From an uncultured Bacteroidia bacterium (GTDB taxonomy: Bacteria > Bacteroidota > Bacteroidia > Bacteroidales > UBA932): a stretch of 43,577 nucleotides of DNA. Numbering within the stretch: position 1 is the stretch's first letter; each line of letters opens with the position of its first letter. Of the stretch, positions 26,001 to 37,268 are shown in pieces. Below the pieces are notes generated by a model. That model saw only the letters and a list, made by a program, of their open reading frames with translations. It was not told the DNA's origin and made no database searches. The stretch spans positions 122,675 through 166,251 of the forward strand of contig CACXNA010000003.1 in NCBI GenBank assembly GCA_902768985.1, read 5' to 3'. Both the position numbers and the translations under genes were made by a program.

Positions 26001-27627
26001 CCCATTTGTCTTTCTGGAGCTCGGTCTTGATGCCGACGTAGTTGCTGAACGGGGACATCGGGATGCTGGCATAGCTGGTGCTGAATTCGCCGCTCGGCTC
26101 GAAGGCGCGGAAGGTGAATCCGGCGGTCAGCATACCGGGCGCGGAAGCGCGGTTGATGTCCACCTGCGTATTGATGCTGGCTTCGCCGTCCTCACCCGTC
26201 TTGAAGTCCTTGTAGGAGAAAGACTGGGTATCAAAGGAACGGGCGTCATCCTGGAAGTCATAGTCCTCCCAACCCTTGAAGTGGGTGGAGGAGGAAGTGA
26301 TCTCCAGGTCGCCGTTGACCTTGAGGTCGCTGCCCGGGGCGCCGTAGAGCCAGGCCACGGACAGGTCGAAGCGGCTGTTGTCGCTCGGATAGGTGGTCAC
26401 GTAGGAGCCCGGGAAATGCAGCTGGATATCCAGCTTGTTGGGCTTGATGGCCTCGACGCGCAGCGTCTTGCTGAAGGTCTGGCCGCCCAGGCTCACGTCC
26501 ACGCGCCAGCGGCCCGACGGGGCGTCCTGGGCGGTCGTGAACGGGAAGTGATAAAGGTTGGAGGCGTTGGTCTTCTCCGTGAGGGTCTGGACCAGCTGGC
26601 CGTCCGGATTGCGAAGCTGCGCCGTGACCGGGTGGCCGGCGGGCAGCGGCGTATCGTCGAAGAGGGTGACCATGCTGACGTGCAGCGTGTCGCCGGGGCG
26701 CCAGACACCGCGCTCACCGAAGATGTAGGCCTTGATGCCGCCGTCGTAGGTGGTGCCGCTGACGTCGAAGTTGCTCGTAGAGAGCGCCTTCTCGTTTCTG
26801 AGGTCGAGATATGCGTAATCTTTCCCGTTCGTGGCCACGACAAAGCTGGCGTCCGTCTGGGCCGGGAAGGAAACCTGTCCATCGCCGTTGGACGTTCCCT
26901 TGGCAAGTTCCTGCTGCGCGAAGCTGTAGAGCTTGACTTTGGCGCCGGAGACAGGCTTGCCGCTGAGGATGTCGTAGGCGAAGACCTCCGTGGCGCTGTC
27001 GCCGCGCTTGGCGATCAGGACCAGGTTGCTGGCCAGCAGGTCGACGCTGCGCTGCTCGTAGGTCTCATAGTCGCCGAAGGAGCTTTCGCTCTCCCAGAAA
27101 TCCTCCTCCACGAGGGGCTCGCGGCCGCGGATCTCGATGTGGTAGATGGCACCGGGTTCGGGCTTGACGAGCTCGTCGAGGCTCAGGCCGTAGGTTTTCC
27201 ATTCGCGGATGTGGTCGGCGTCCTTGTCGCCGAGCACCAGCGTCGTGTCAGCCACCACCGAGGCCACTTTGTACAGCTCGTAACGCGTCTCGTAGCTGTC
27301 CAGCTGCAGGAACTGCAGGATGTTGTTGCTGAACACCTTCTTGACACGCACCTGCGCCTGGGCGTAGGAGACGGAGCCGAACAGCAGGTCCAGGCTGCCC
27401 TTGGACGGGAGGATGGAGCCTTTGCTGATGAAGCGGATGGTGGGGACCTCGGGATCGATGTCCTCGCCGTTGATGGCGTTACCCTCATTGTTGAGGGCCA
27501 TAGCGGTCTCGCCGCGGACGGCGGACACAGCCGGGCCGGCGGTCTTCTTGGCGCCGCCGCCCTGGCAGGCAGCGAGAAGACCGGCAGCCGCAATCAAAGA
27601 GAGGAAAATGCGGGATGCTTTTTTCAT
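23053..27627 (-). CDS. bacterial alpha-2-macroglobulin lipoprotein
   Basis: Large periplasmic protease trap, 1524 aa. The start at 27627 gives a lipoprotein signal MKKASRIFLSLIAAAGLLAAC with lipobox LAAC (C23), so it is membrane anchored. It is followed by macroglobulin MG domains, an A2M bait/MG2-type central region, and the thioester motif GCVEQ with C1081 in the alpha-helical thioester domain (YPYGCVEQTISAAFPQ). It ends with a beta-rich domain after the thioester toroid. The CxEQ motif is intact, so covalent capture of attacking proteases is expected. It is divergent from pbpC, the same partnership as E. coli yfhM-pbpC, with only 28 bp between the start codons. Confidence 0.94.
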   Translation of the reverse strand: MKKASRIFLSLIAAAGLLAACQGGGAKKTAGPAVSAVRGETAMALNNEGNAINGEDIDPEVPTIRFISKGSILPSKGSLDLLFGSVSYAQAQVRVKKVFSNNILQFLQLDSYETRYELYKVASVVADTTLVLGDKDADHIREWKTYGLSLDELVKPEPGAIYHIEIRGREPLVEEDFWESESSFGDYETYEQRSVDLLASNLVLIAKRGDSATEVFAYDILSGKPVSGAKVKLYSFAQQELAKGTSNGDGQVSFPAQTDASFVVATNGKDYAYLDLRNEKALSTSNFDVSGTTYDGGIKAYIFGERGVWRPGDTLHVSMVTLFDDTPLPAGHPVTAQLRNPDGQLVQTLTEKTNASNLYHFPFTTAQDAPSGRWRVDVSLGGQTFSKTLRVEAIKPNKLDIQLHFPGSYVTTYPSDNSRFDLSVAWLYGAPGSDLKVNGDLEITSSSTHFKGWEDYDFQDDARSFDTQSFSYKDFKTGEDGEASINTQVDINRASAPGMLTAGFTFRAFEPSGEFSTSYASIPMSPFSNYVGIKTELQKDKWGDRFIQAGKSQKFEVATVDPEGKATNTSGLHAEVYHVNWSWWWDASGEIASYMASRSKELLFEKTFSTSNGKGSFSYDWADAPYGLYYIRVTDTRGGHSTSMLCEVNESATTDASEGSTQLNMLIDKEKYAVGETARITIPSAAGASALVSIEKGGKILSTRRVQCFDGSTEIRIPVTKDMTPNAYASIALIQPHGNVHNDAPIRLYGVKNINVEDPASHLAPVIDIPVETKPESTLSFKVKEEKGRPMSYIVALVDEGLLSLTGFKTPDAWSAFYAKEALRVRTWDEYDSVIGAYGGHIEQLFAIGGDEDGGNGELKRQGADRFKPVVAYLGPFELKAGKTATHSVQVPQYIGSLRAMVIATDGKAQGSTSRDVAVTQPVMVQATLPRTLSIGETIRIPSTVIALKDNVGKVKLDIQTDDLLTVNGPSTLETSITKAGQKVEYFEVQVGDQTGIAHVTVTAQAGSEKSVSRVEIDVFNPNPPVTRIQSFLLDAGKNKDATADLFGLPGTNSVAVELSSIPAIDLGRRLKYLIEYPYGCVEQTISAAFPQLYLSQVMECDENTVARSARNVTAAINRLHSFRRADGSLSYWPGSSYSSSFGTAYALHFLQEAENQGYAVPADLKAGLIRYLTNSVVSDKKEDYIVRAYGLYALAAAGKPQRSAMNLLRESVRKMPRNAVWMLAGAFASDGKKQVATQLTDGLPYLESLDQYYYNWYGSEDRNMAIALRTSILTGQKEAAFELAEKVAARLNDSQHYMSTQSTAWSLYAISDYARTIAGGGVNAMVKGPEKSYKLSTSKAIIRQEVDLGKDASGKAQLNVSNTGKGTLHAVVAVTGTPKAGEEKPKADGLSMKVTFLDPDGQPIRVDTLSRGRNFKAVVTITNTGSSYARDLALAQKFPSGWEIQNDRIGKENYSYPAGVTYQDIRDDRVYSFFDLGAGQSVVITTGLTATYPGRFYLPAVSCEAMYDDKISALVPGKWTEVK

Positions 27628-27639
27628 AGGAAAAATTAC

Positions 27640-27647
27640 TACTTTTG
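27640..27647 (+). promoter_or_regulatory. -7 promoter box of pbpC (TACTTTTG)
   Basis: Perfect TAnnTTTG, ending 8 bp before the pbpC ATG. A weaker minus-strand box TAATTTTT at 27631-27638 is adjacent and may serve the alpha-2-macroglobulin gene. Confidence 0.65.
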
Positions 27648-27655
27648 TTCTAACA

Positions 27656-29968
27656 ATGAGCAAAGTTAAAAAAATACTTCCGATTTGTATCCCCCTTTTG
27701 CTGATTGTTTGGTATTTGTTCTGTCTGCCATACAAACTGTTCCGGGTGCCTCTCTGCGCGACGGCCGTCACGACCGACGGCACGCTGCTGGGCGCGCGCA
27801 TCTCGGCGGACGGACAATGGTACTTCCCACCGGCGGACCATGTGCCCGATAAATTCGCCAAATGCATTGTCACCTATGAAGACAAGCGCTTCTGGTGGCA
27901 CCTGGGCATCGATTATCTCTCCGCCGGCCGCGCCCTCGTGCAGAACGTCACGCGCGGCGAGGTGGTCAGCGGCGCCAGCACCCTGACGATGCAGGTGATC
28001 CGCCTGAGCCGCCCCGGCGCGCCGCGCACCCTGCCGGAGAAAATCTACGAAATGATCCTCGCCACGCGCCTGGAGATGCGCTGCACCAAGCGGAAAATCC
28101 TCTTGCTGTACGCTTCCAACGCCCCCTTCGGGGGAAATGTCGTCGGCCTCGAGGCCGCCGCGTGGCGCTACTTCGGGCGCAGCGCGGACGACCTCTCCTG
28201 GGGCGAGAGCGCCATGCTCGCGGTGCTGCCCAACGCCCCGGGCCTGATTCACCCCGGCCGCGCCCGGGAGCGCCTGCTGGAGAAGCGCAACGCGCTGCTG
28301 GACAAGCTGGAAGCGAAGGGCGTGCTCGACCCCACGGAGTGCATGCTCGCCAAGGACGAACCCCTGCCGGACAAGCCGCTCGCGATGCCCGACGCGGCCT
28401 ACCACCTGCTGGAGCGCTGCCGCGCCGAGTCGGGCGACGGGCCCTACGAGCTGACGCTGGACGCCACGCTCCAGACGCGCGTGAACGCCATAGCAAAGCG
28501 CTATTTCGACATGTACCACACCAACCTGGTGGACAACATGGGCATCCTCGTGGCGGACGTGCACACGGGCGAGATCCGCGCCTACTACGGCAACACCCGC
28601 GGCTGCGCCTCCCGCCTGCGGGGCGCCGACGTCGACATGATCCCGGCCGCCCGCTCCAGCGGCTCCACCCTCAAGCCGCTGCTCTACGGCGCCATGCTGG
28701 ATGCGGGCGAAATCCTGCCCACCTCGCTGGTCAAGGACACGCCCTACAACTATAACAACTTCTCCCCGCACAACTACGGCCACACCTTCGACGGGGCCGT
28801 GCCGGCCCACGAGGTGATCGAGCGCTCCCTCAACGTCCCTTCGGTGCGCATGCTGGAGCAGTTCGGCGCGGAGCGCTTCCTGCAGATCCTGCAGAAGCTG
28901 GGCTTCACCACCATCGACAAGGACGCGGACCACTACGGCCTGTCGCTCATTCTCGGCGGCGCCGAGATCTCGCTCCAGACCCTCGCCCGCGCCTATTACT
29001 ATCTGGCGGCGGAGCTCGCGGGAGATCCTGTCTATGAAGAATTTGCGTACCGCGCAGACGCCCACCGGGACCGCCTGCCCGCGCGGCGCATCCCCATCAG
29101 CCGCGCCGCGGCGTACCTGACCTTCGACGCCCTGTCGAACGCCAACCGCCCCGAGGAAGAGGCGTCCTGGATGGACTTCGCCACCGGGCGGAAGATCGCC
29201 TGGAAGACGGGCACCTCCTGGGGCAACCGCGACGCGTGGAGCGTGGGCGTGACCCGCGACTGGGTGGTCGCGGTCTGGGTGGGAAACAGCGACGGCGAAG
29301 GCCGCTCCGGCGTGACCGGCGTGTCCTACGCCTCGCCGGTCATGTTCGACGTGTTCTCCGCCCTGCCGGGCGCCGCCTGGTTCGCGCGCCCGACCGACGA
29401 GATGACGCAGATCGAGGTCTGCCACGAGAGCGGCTTCCCCGCCAGCGACCTCTGCCCGCAGCGTGACACCATCTGGGTGCCCGACATCGAGGAACAGCCG
29501 GACATGTGCCGCTACCACCGCCTGGTCCACCTCGACGCCGCGGGGCGCTACCAGGTCAACTCCTCCTGCTGCCCGCCGGAGGAAATGCGCGCCGAAGTGC
29601 GCTTCGTCCTCCCGCCCGCGCAGGAGTGGTACTATATGAAGAAGCACCTGGACTACAAGCCCCTGCCGCCGAAGCACCCACTCTTCGACGCGGCTTCGTC
29701 GGGCTATAATCCCATTGATATCATCTATCCCCAGCCGGACATCACCCTCGTGCTCACGCGCAGCCTGACCGGGCGCGAGAACGGCGCCGTGTTCCGCGCG
29801 GCCCACGCCGACGCCGGGGCCACGATCTACTGGCACATCGACGACGCCTTCGTCGGCGAGACCACCGGCGAGCACGAGCTGCGCGTCGATCCCGCCCCCG
29901 GGCGGCACGTGCTCACGCTCATCGACGAGCAGGGCGCGCGGCGCGTTACGGTGTTCACCGTAAAGTAA
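27656..29968 (+). CDS. pbpC: penicillin-binding protein 1C
   Basis: Bifunctional murein enzyme, 770 aa. One N-terminal membrane helix (ILPICIPLLLIVWYLFCL) is followed by the GT51 glycosyltransferase with E75-D76 in YEDKRFWWH and GASTLTMQ at about 106-113. The transpeptidase domain has the SxxK motif at S337-K340 (SGSTLKP), then the SxN (SLNVPS) and KTGTS motifs. A C-terminal BiPBP_C domain (FRAAHADAGATIYWHID) is typical of PBP1C. The start follows a -7 box 8 bp upstream. Paired with the divergent alpha-2-macroglobulin gene; the pair is thought to guard and repair the periplasmic wall after protease attack (family knowledge). Confidence 0.95.
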   Translation: MSKVKKILPICIPLLLIVWYLFCLPYKLFRVPLCATAVTTDGTLLGARISADGQWYFPPADHVPDKFAKCIVTYEDKRFWWHLGIDYLSAGRALVQNVTRGEVVSGASTLTMQVIRLSRPGAPRTLPEKIYEMILATRLEMRCTKRKILLLYASNAPFGGNVVGLEAAAWRYFGRSADDLSWGESAMLAVLPNAPGLIHPGRARERLLEKRNALLDKLEAKGVLDPTECMLAKDEPLPDKPLAMPDAAYHLLERCRAESGDGPYELTLDATLQTRVNAIAKRYFDMYHTNLVDNMGILVADVHTGEIRAYYGNTRGCASRLRGADVDMIPAARSSGSTLKPLLYGAMLDAGEILPTSLVKDTPYNYNNFSPHNYGHTFDGAVPAHEVIERSLNVPSVRMLEQFGAERFLQILQKLGFTTIDKDADHYGLSLILGGAEISLQTLARAYYYLAAELAGDPVYEEFAYRADAHRDRLPARRIPISRAAAYLTFDALSNANRPEEEASWMDFATGRKIAWKTGTSWGNRDAWSVGVTRDWVVAVWVGNSDGEGRSGVTGVSYASPVMFDVFSALPGAAWFARPTDEMTQIEVCHESGFPASDLCPQRDTIWVPDIEEQPDMCRYHRLVHLDAAGRYQVNSSCCPPEEMRAEVRFVLPPAQEWYYMKKHLDYKPLPPKHPLFDAASSGYNPIDIIYPQPDITLVLTRSLTGRENGAVFRAAHADAGATIYWHIDDAFVGETTGEHELRVDPAPGRHVLTLIDEQGARRVTVFTVK

Positions 29969-29975
29969 TTATTGC

Positions 29976-29983
29976 TATCTTTG
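29976..29983 (+). promoter_or_regulatory. -7 promoter box of the DUF486 gene (TATCTTTG)
   Basis: Perfect TAnnTTTG, 25 bp before the ATG at 30009 and just past the pbpC stop. Confidence 0.6.
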
Positions 29984-30008
29984 CGCGCTTTTTTGAGTCA
30001 AGCGCACT

Positions 30009-30380
30009 ATGCAACAGGGTATTTGGACCGTTATCATGCTGATCTGCTCGAACGTCTTCATGACGCTCGCGTGGTATGGACACCTCAAGCTCCAGGAAAT
30101 GAAGATCTCGACCGGCTGGCCGCTGATCCTGATCATTCTCTTCTCCTGGGGCATCGCCTTCTTCGAGTACTGCCTCACCGTCCCGGCCAACCGCATCGGC
30201 TTCGTGGGCAACGGCGGCCCCTTCAACCTGATGCAGCTCAAGGTCATCCAGGAGGCCATCTCCCTGACCATCTTCACCATCATCGTGCACTTCCTCTTCC
30301 AGGGACAGCCCCTGCAATGGAATCACCTGGCGGCCTTCGGCTGCCTGATCCTGGCGGTGTTCTTCGTGTTCCTGAAATAA
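30009..30380 (+). CDS. DUF486 / DMT-type small membrane protein
   Basis: 123 aa with four hydrophobic segments (IMLICSNVFMTLAWYGH; LILIILFSWGIAFFEYC; SLTIFTIIVHFLF; FGCLILAVFFVFL). The family hallmarks are AWYGHL, WGIAFFEYCLTVPANRIG and QLKVIQE. DUF486 is related to small drug/metabolite transporters, but the substrate is unknown. It has its own promoter box and abuts the recO stop with no gap, so the two genes are convergent. Confidence 0.85.
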   Translation: MQQGIWTVIMLICSNVFMTLAWYGHLKLQEMKISTGWPLILIILFSWGIAFFEYCLTVPANRIGFVGNGGPFNLMQLKVIQEAISLTIFTIIVHFLFQGQPLQWNHLAAFGCLILAVFFVFLK

Positions 30381-31031
30381 TTACCTGAACAACTCCCTCA
30401 GGACCCGCAGCGAGCGCGCCTCGATGCGGGTTTCCGCGTGATAGCCGATGTAGCGGAGCAGCAGCTCCGCGATCTCATTGCGCGAAGCGCCGTTGAGGGG
30501 CAGGAGCATGCAGCTGGCGAAGTCGGCCTGCAGGAGCGTGCGGAGTTCCTCCAAATGCGTGTCCGCGAAGGGCATGAGGTCCTCGAGCGAGGGGGAGAAG
30601 CCCAGCGCGGCGGCAAATTCCAACAGGAAGCGGAGGTGGTAGTTGGCGTAGTCGCCCGCCAGCGCGTCGAGCGTCAGGATGGAACGCTCGCACCAGTCGA
30701 ATAGGCCCGCTTCGCAGGCGCCGTCGCGGACGGTGCGGTACAGCACCTCGCTCATGAAGAGCGTCATCGCGTTCTTGGCCGGGCTGGTGCGGATGCCCGC
30801 CAGCGGATGGCTGGCCGAGAACGCGTGCGCCCGCCAGAGGTCGGACTTCGGATTCTCCACGACCTCGGCGTCCAGCACGCTCAGCGGCTGGAACAGCGCC
30901 ATCCCGCCGCCCTTGGGCACGGCGGCGACAAAACTGCGCCGCCCCCAGTCGGGACTGAGGGCGTGCAGGACCAGGGAGCGCTCCCCGATCTTCGTAGTAT
31001 TCAGGATGATGAGCCGGGTGTGGTGGACCAT
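30381..31031 (-). CDS. recO: DNA repair protein RecO
   Basis: Recombination mediator that loads RecA with RecF and RecR at gaps. An N-terminal OB fold (TRLIILNTTKIGERSLVLHALSP reads as the usual start, with RRSFVA) is followed by a helical C-terminal domain. The protein is 216 aa, slightly short, and no zinc cysteines are evident. The ATG overlaps the S41 protease stop (TGATG). Last gene of EamA-S41-recO. Confidence 0.88.
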   Translation of the reverse strand: MVHHTRLIILNTTKIGERSLVLHALSPDWGRRSFVAAVPKGGGMALFQPLSVLDAEVVENPKSDLWRAHAFSASHPLAGIRTSPAKNAMTLFMSEVLYRTVRDGACEAGLFDWCERSILTLDALAGDYANYHLRFLLEFAAALGFSPSLEDLMPFADTHLEELRTLLQADFASCMLLPLNGASRNEIAELLLRYIGYHAETRIEARSLRVLRELFR

Positions 31032-32644
31032 CAGTACTGCTTGATCCGCTCGGCGGTGAGCGCCTGGCGGAGGGCGTCGTCATAGCGGATGCGAATCTGC
31101 ACCCCGGCCTGCTGGAAGTAGTAGCGGACGGCGATCTCCTCCTCGATGAAGGGGATGATCTCCGACGACTTCAGGTAGAGGAAGTCCTCCTTATCCATAT
31201 TGATAAGGGCGTCCAGCGCATCCAGCTGCTCCTTCATGACGCCGTCCAGGCCGTCCCGGCGCAACTCTTCCTTCGCCCGGTCGAAATAGGTCTTGGCGGA
31301 GGAGCGGTAGTCGAATTCCTCGCCTTTGGCGAATTCGACGAAGTCCTCGTAATCGTTCGAATCGAGGTGGAATTCCTCCACGGGCGGGATCCACTCGTGG
31401 TGGCGCACGAAGCGCAGCGCGTACTGCTCGATGATGCCGTAGGTGACGAGCGAATACGTCAGGCGGCTGTACTCGCGGAACTTGAGCTCGACGTCAGGCG
31501 TGATGCCGCCGCCGTCGCGCACAATGCGTCCGTGGGCCGTTTTGAATTCATGCGTCAGCGAATCGGGGATATGCGCCACGCTGCCGTCCTCACGGCGCTG
31601 GGCGTAGTCGATCGCCTGCACGCAGCGGCCGGAAGGCGTATAGTATTTTGCGGTAGTAACTTTGAGTTCGCCCCCGTAAGGCAGCGAACGGATGCTCTGC
31701 ACGAGGCCTTTTCCGAAGGTGCGCTCGCCCATGATGGTGGCGCGGTCCAGGTCCTGCAGCGCGCCCGCGACAATTTCCGAGGCGGAAGCGGAGCCGGAGT
31801 CCACCAGCACGATGACGGGCAGCTTCGTATCGATGGGATCCTTGGTCGTCCGGAGCGTGTAGCTGGAGCCCTGCTCCTTGCCCTGGGCGGACACGACCAC
31901 CGAACCCTTCGGGACGAAGGCGGACACGATCTCGACAGCCTCGTTCATCAGGCCGCCGCCGTTGCCGCGCAGGTCCAGCACCAGGGTCTTCATGCCCTGC
32001 TTCTTGAGCTCGGTCACGTGGCGGCGGAATTCGTCGCCGACGCCGTCGGTGAAGCCCGTCTGGGAGATGTATCCCACGTTGCCGTCCAGCATGCCGGCAT
32101 ATTCGATGTCGTCGAGCTTGATGCGCTCGCGGGTGACGGTGATGTCCGTCACTTCGCCGCTGCGCAGCTTCTTGACCTTGAAGACCACCTGCGTGCCCGG
32201 CTCGCCGCGCATCTTCTCGCTGCACTGCTGGGAATTCAGGCCGACGACGGTCACGCCGTCGATGGCCATGATCTCGTCGCCGCACACCAGGCCGTTCTTC
32301 GCGGCCGGCGAGTTGGCGTAAGGCTCGTTGATGATCACGTTGCCTTGCAGGTCGGGCTTGTAGATCACGGCGCCGATGCCGCCGTAGGTCTTGTGGATCA
32401 TCATCTGCAGATTCTCATTGTCCTCCTCGGGGATGTAGACCGTGTAGGGGTCGAGGTCGGCGAGCATCGCGTCGATGCCGCGCCGCTCGATGCGGTCGAT
32501 GGGCAGCGAATCCACGTAGGAACGGTTGAGCTCCTGCAGGATGGCGGTCTGGATTTCGGTCCATTTGCCCAGCTTGAAGCGGGGGGACTGGGCGCCGGCG
32601 CACACAGATACGCCGAGCAGTATCAAAATCAGGAAACGTTTCAT
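31031..32644 (-). CDS. S41 family C-terminal processing protease
   Basis: Periplasmic serine protease, 537 aa. The signal peptide MKRFLILILLGVSVCAGAQ is cleaved near residue 20. A PDZ domain lies at about residues 85-165 (GGIGAVIYK, SPAAKNGLVCGDEIMAI). The S41 catalytic domain has the Ser/Lys pair S287 (SGSASASE) and K312 (GERTFGKG), with Q316. A long C-terminal tail of about 170 residues follows and is helical and charged. Function: trims or degrades envelope proteins from their C-termini. It starts 13 bp after the EamA stop. Confidence 0.93.
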   Translation of the reverse strand: MKRFLILILLGVSVCAGAQSPRFKLGKWTEIQTAILQELNRSYVDSLPIDRIERRGIDAMLADLDPYTVYIPEEDNENLQMMIHKTYGGIGAVIYKPDLQGNVIINEPYANSPAAKNGLVCGDEIMAIDGVTVVGLNSQQCSEKMRGEPGTQVVFKVKKLRSGEVTDITVTRERIKLDDIEYAGMLDGNVGYISQTGFTDGVGDEFRRHVTELKKQGMKTLVLDLRGNGGGLMNEAVEIVSAFVPKGSVVVSAQGKEQGSSYTLRTTKDPIDTKLPVIVLVDSGSASASEIVAGALQDLDRATIMGERTFGKGLVQSIRSLPYGGELKVTTAKYYTPSGRCVQAIDYAQRREDGSVAHIPDSLTHEFKTAHGRIVRDGGGITPDVELKFREYSRLTYSLVTYGIIEQYALRFVRHHEWIPPVEEFHLDSNDYEDFVEFAKGEEFDYRSSAKTYFDRAKEELRRDGLDGVMKEQLDALDALINMDKEDFLYLKSSEIIPFIEEEIAVRYYFQQAGVQIRIRYDDALRQALTAERIKQY

Positions 32645-32657
32645 AAATGCAATTCTA

Positions 32658-33506
32658 TTAAGCGGATCCGCCCAGCAGCAGGGCCACGCCGGTCAGCATC
32701 ATCACCAGGACCACCGCCTTGTCGCGGATATGGCCCTCCTTGAGGACCCACGCGCCGCCGATGAAGGTGACGACCACGGACGTGCGGCGTATCGTCGAGA
32801 TGATGGAGAGCATCGCATCCGGCTCCTTGACGGCGAAGAAATACAGGGCGTCGGCCACGGTGATCAGCACGGCGATCAACAGGATGCGCCAGTCCCAGAC
32901 GAAAGGCTGGAAATGCTTCTTGTCCGTCAGGTACTGGATCAGCACCACGACGGCAAGCAGGATCGTAATATAAAGATTCGTCCAGCTCTGGACGAACAGG
33001 GGCTCCAGGTCCTGCAGGATCACCTTGTCCCAAAGCGCACTGGCCGCGCCGGACAGCACGGAAACAATCATGAAGGCAACGCCCTTGGTGGACGTGATCT
33101 TGTCGGTGTCGTGGCCGGCGGAGCGCGAGCTCAGGAACAGGGCCGTCATGACGACGGCGACGCCCAGCCACTGCACGAGGTTGAGCCGCTCCCCGAACAG
33201 GAGGATGGAGAAGATGACGACGAACATCGGCCGGGAGGCCTTCATCGTACTCACCGTCGTCAGCGGCAGGCACTCCATCGCCTTGAGTCCGGAGATCCAG
33301 GACACGGAGACCAGCACCGCCTTGAAAATCAGGGAGAAGTGGTCGGAAAGGGGCCCCTTGGTCAGGAAGGGGGAAAGGAAAACGGTCGTCAGCGCCGTGG
33401 CGCTGAGCAGGATCCAGTATACACTGTTGCGGGAAAGCGCCCGCTTCTTGGCGACATCATAGACACCAAGGAGCAACGCGGAACCGACCGACAGCCAAAG
33501 CCACAT
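32658..33506 (-). CDS. EamA/DMT family transporter
   Basis: Inner-membrane permease with ten hydrophobic helices in two EamA repeats, 282 aa. The start is set at 33506 (MWLWLSVGSALLLGVYDVAKK). An in-frame ATG 30 bp upstream (33536) lies before the -7 box TAACTTTG at 33531-33524, so transcription would begin after it; the shorter N-terminus also matches relatives as remembered. Conserved features are YDVAKKRAL and, in repeat two, DALYFFAVKEPDAMLSI. Substrate unknown. First gene of EamA-S41-recO, divergent from uvrA. Confidence 0.85.
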   Translation of the reverse strand: MWLWLSVGSALLLGVYDVAKKRALSRNSVYWILLSATALTTVFLSPFLTKGPLSDHFSLIFKAVLVSVSWISGLKAMECLPLTTVSTMKASRPMFVVIFSILLFGERLNLVQWLGVAVVMTALFLSSRSAGHDTDKITSTKGVAFMIVSVLSGAASALWDKVILQDLEPLFVQSWTNLYITILLAVVVLIQYLTDKKHFQPFVWDWRILLIAVLITVADALYFFAVKEPDAMLSIISTIRRTSVVVTFIGGAWVLKEGHIRDKAVVLVMMLTGVALLLGGSA

Positions 33507-33523
33507 AGACAGGAAGATTTTGC

Positions 33524-33531
33524 CAAAGTTA
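33524..33531 (-). promoter_or_regulatory. -7 promoter box of EamA-S41-recO (TAACTTTG)
   Basis: Perfect TAnnTTTG on the minus strand, 17 bp before the ATG at 33506. It decides the start codon by excluding the ATG at 33536. 13 bp from the opposed box at 33545-33552. Confidence 0.65.
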
Positions 33532-33544
33532 ACCATAAAATTCG

Positions 33545-33552
33545 TAACTTTG
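33545..33552 (+). promoter_or_regulatory. -7 promoter box of uvrA (TAACTTTG)
   Basis: Perfect TAnnTTTG, 10 bp before the uvrA ATG, giving a leader of only a few bases. Confidence 0.65.
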
Positions 33553-33562
33553 ACAACTTCTT

Positions 33563-36270
<2,708 letters not shown>

Positions 36271-36274
<4 letters not shown>

Positions 36275-37263
36275 CCAAGATTGAAGCCGCACGTGCGGAG
36301 TACAGAGAGTGGTGCCAGGCCATCGGCATCGACACCCTGGAGAAAGTGAATGAAACCGTCGAAGCCGGCAAGGCCATCGAGTTGATCAACCTCTGCGAAG
36401 CCCGCCAGGAGCGCCAGTATGCGCAGGCGGCGGACCAGATTTTCTGGAAACGCCGCAGCTGCCGCATCGTGATGATGTCGGGGCCTTCGTCCAGCGGCAA
36501 GACCAGCTCCTCGCTGCGCATCGCCCAGCAGGCCCGCGTGCTGGGTCTCAAACCCCGGGTGATCGAGCTGGACAACTATTTCGTGAACCGCGACGACACG
36601 CCGATCGACGAGAACGGCGAGCGGGATTACGAGGCGCTGGAGGCCATGGATGTGCCCTTCCTCAACGAGCAGCTCACCGACCTGCTGGCCGGCAAGGAAG
36701 TGGAACTCCCGAAGTTCGACTTCAAGGAAGGCCACCGGGTCTTCAAGGGTGACCGCATGAAAATGGAAGACGGCGACATCCTCTTCATGGAGGGCATCCA
36801 CGCCCTGAATCCGGCCCTGACGCCGGCCATCCCGCGCGAGAACATCTTCGGCATCTACATCTCCGCCCTGTCGTCCCTGCCGGGCGGCGAGAAGGACCAC
36901 GGCTCCACCACGGACAAGCGGCTGCTGCGCCGCATCGTCCGGGACAACCGCGTCCGCGGCATCTCGCCGGAGGACAACATCCTCCGCTGGCCGTCCGTGC
37001 GCCGCGGCGAGACGCGCAACATCTTCCCCTATGAGGAGAATGCCAACATCGTCTTCAATTCCTCGACGCTCTACGATGTTCCACTGCTGAAATACTATGC
37101 AGAGCCGCTCCTGTGCGGCATCAGCGAGTCCTCCCCCGCCTACGAGAAGGCACAGTCCCTGCTGAAGATCCTGGCCATGGTCACGGCGCTCAAACCTTCA
37201 GAAATCGCCGCCATCCCCCCGACATCCATTATGCGGGAGTTCATTGGCGGGCAGACGCTGTAA
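36271..37263 (+). CDS. uridine kinase-like nucleoside kinase (short form)
   Basis: P-loop nucleoside kinase of the PRK/uridine kinase family, 330 aa. Walker A is GPSSSGKTS at about residues 71-79, followed by ELDNYFVNRDDTP and DYEALEAMDVP, then FMEGIHALNP. Many Bacteroidetes relatives are about 550 aa with N-terminal TGS and tRNA-SAD-like domains; here those are absent and only a short helical stretch precedes the kinase. The ATG overlaps the uvrA stop by 4 bp, so it is coupled to uvrA; the functional reason is unclear. Convergent with asnA, 5 bp apart. Confidence 0.85.
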
Positions 37264-37268
37264 AAGGA

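Noticed and set aside
23038-27669. A 1543-codon open frame on the plus strand opposite the alpha-2-macroglobulin gene
   Set aside because: It is an antisense shadow caused by high G+C and strong codon bias; the translation is low-complexity (Val/Gly/Ala/Asp/His-rich) and the minus strand encodes a well-conserved protein with a lipobox and thioester motif.
33507-33536. ATG at 33536 as start of the EamA transporter
   Set aside because: It lies upstream of the best -7 box for the gene, and the shorter N-terminus from 33506 fits the family better.
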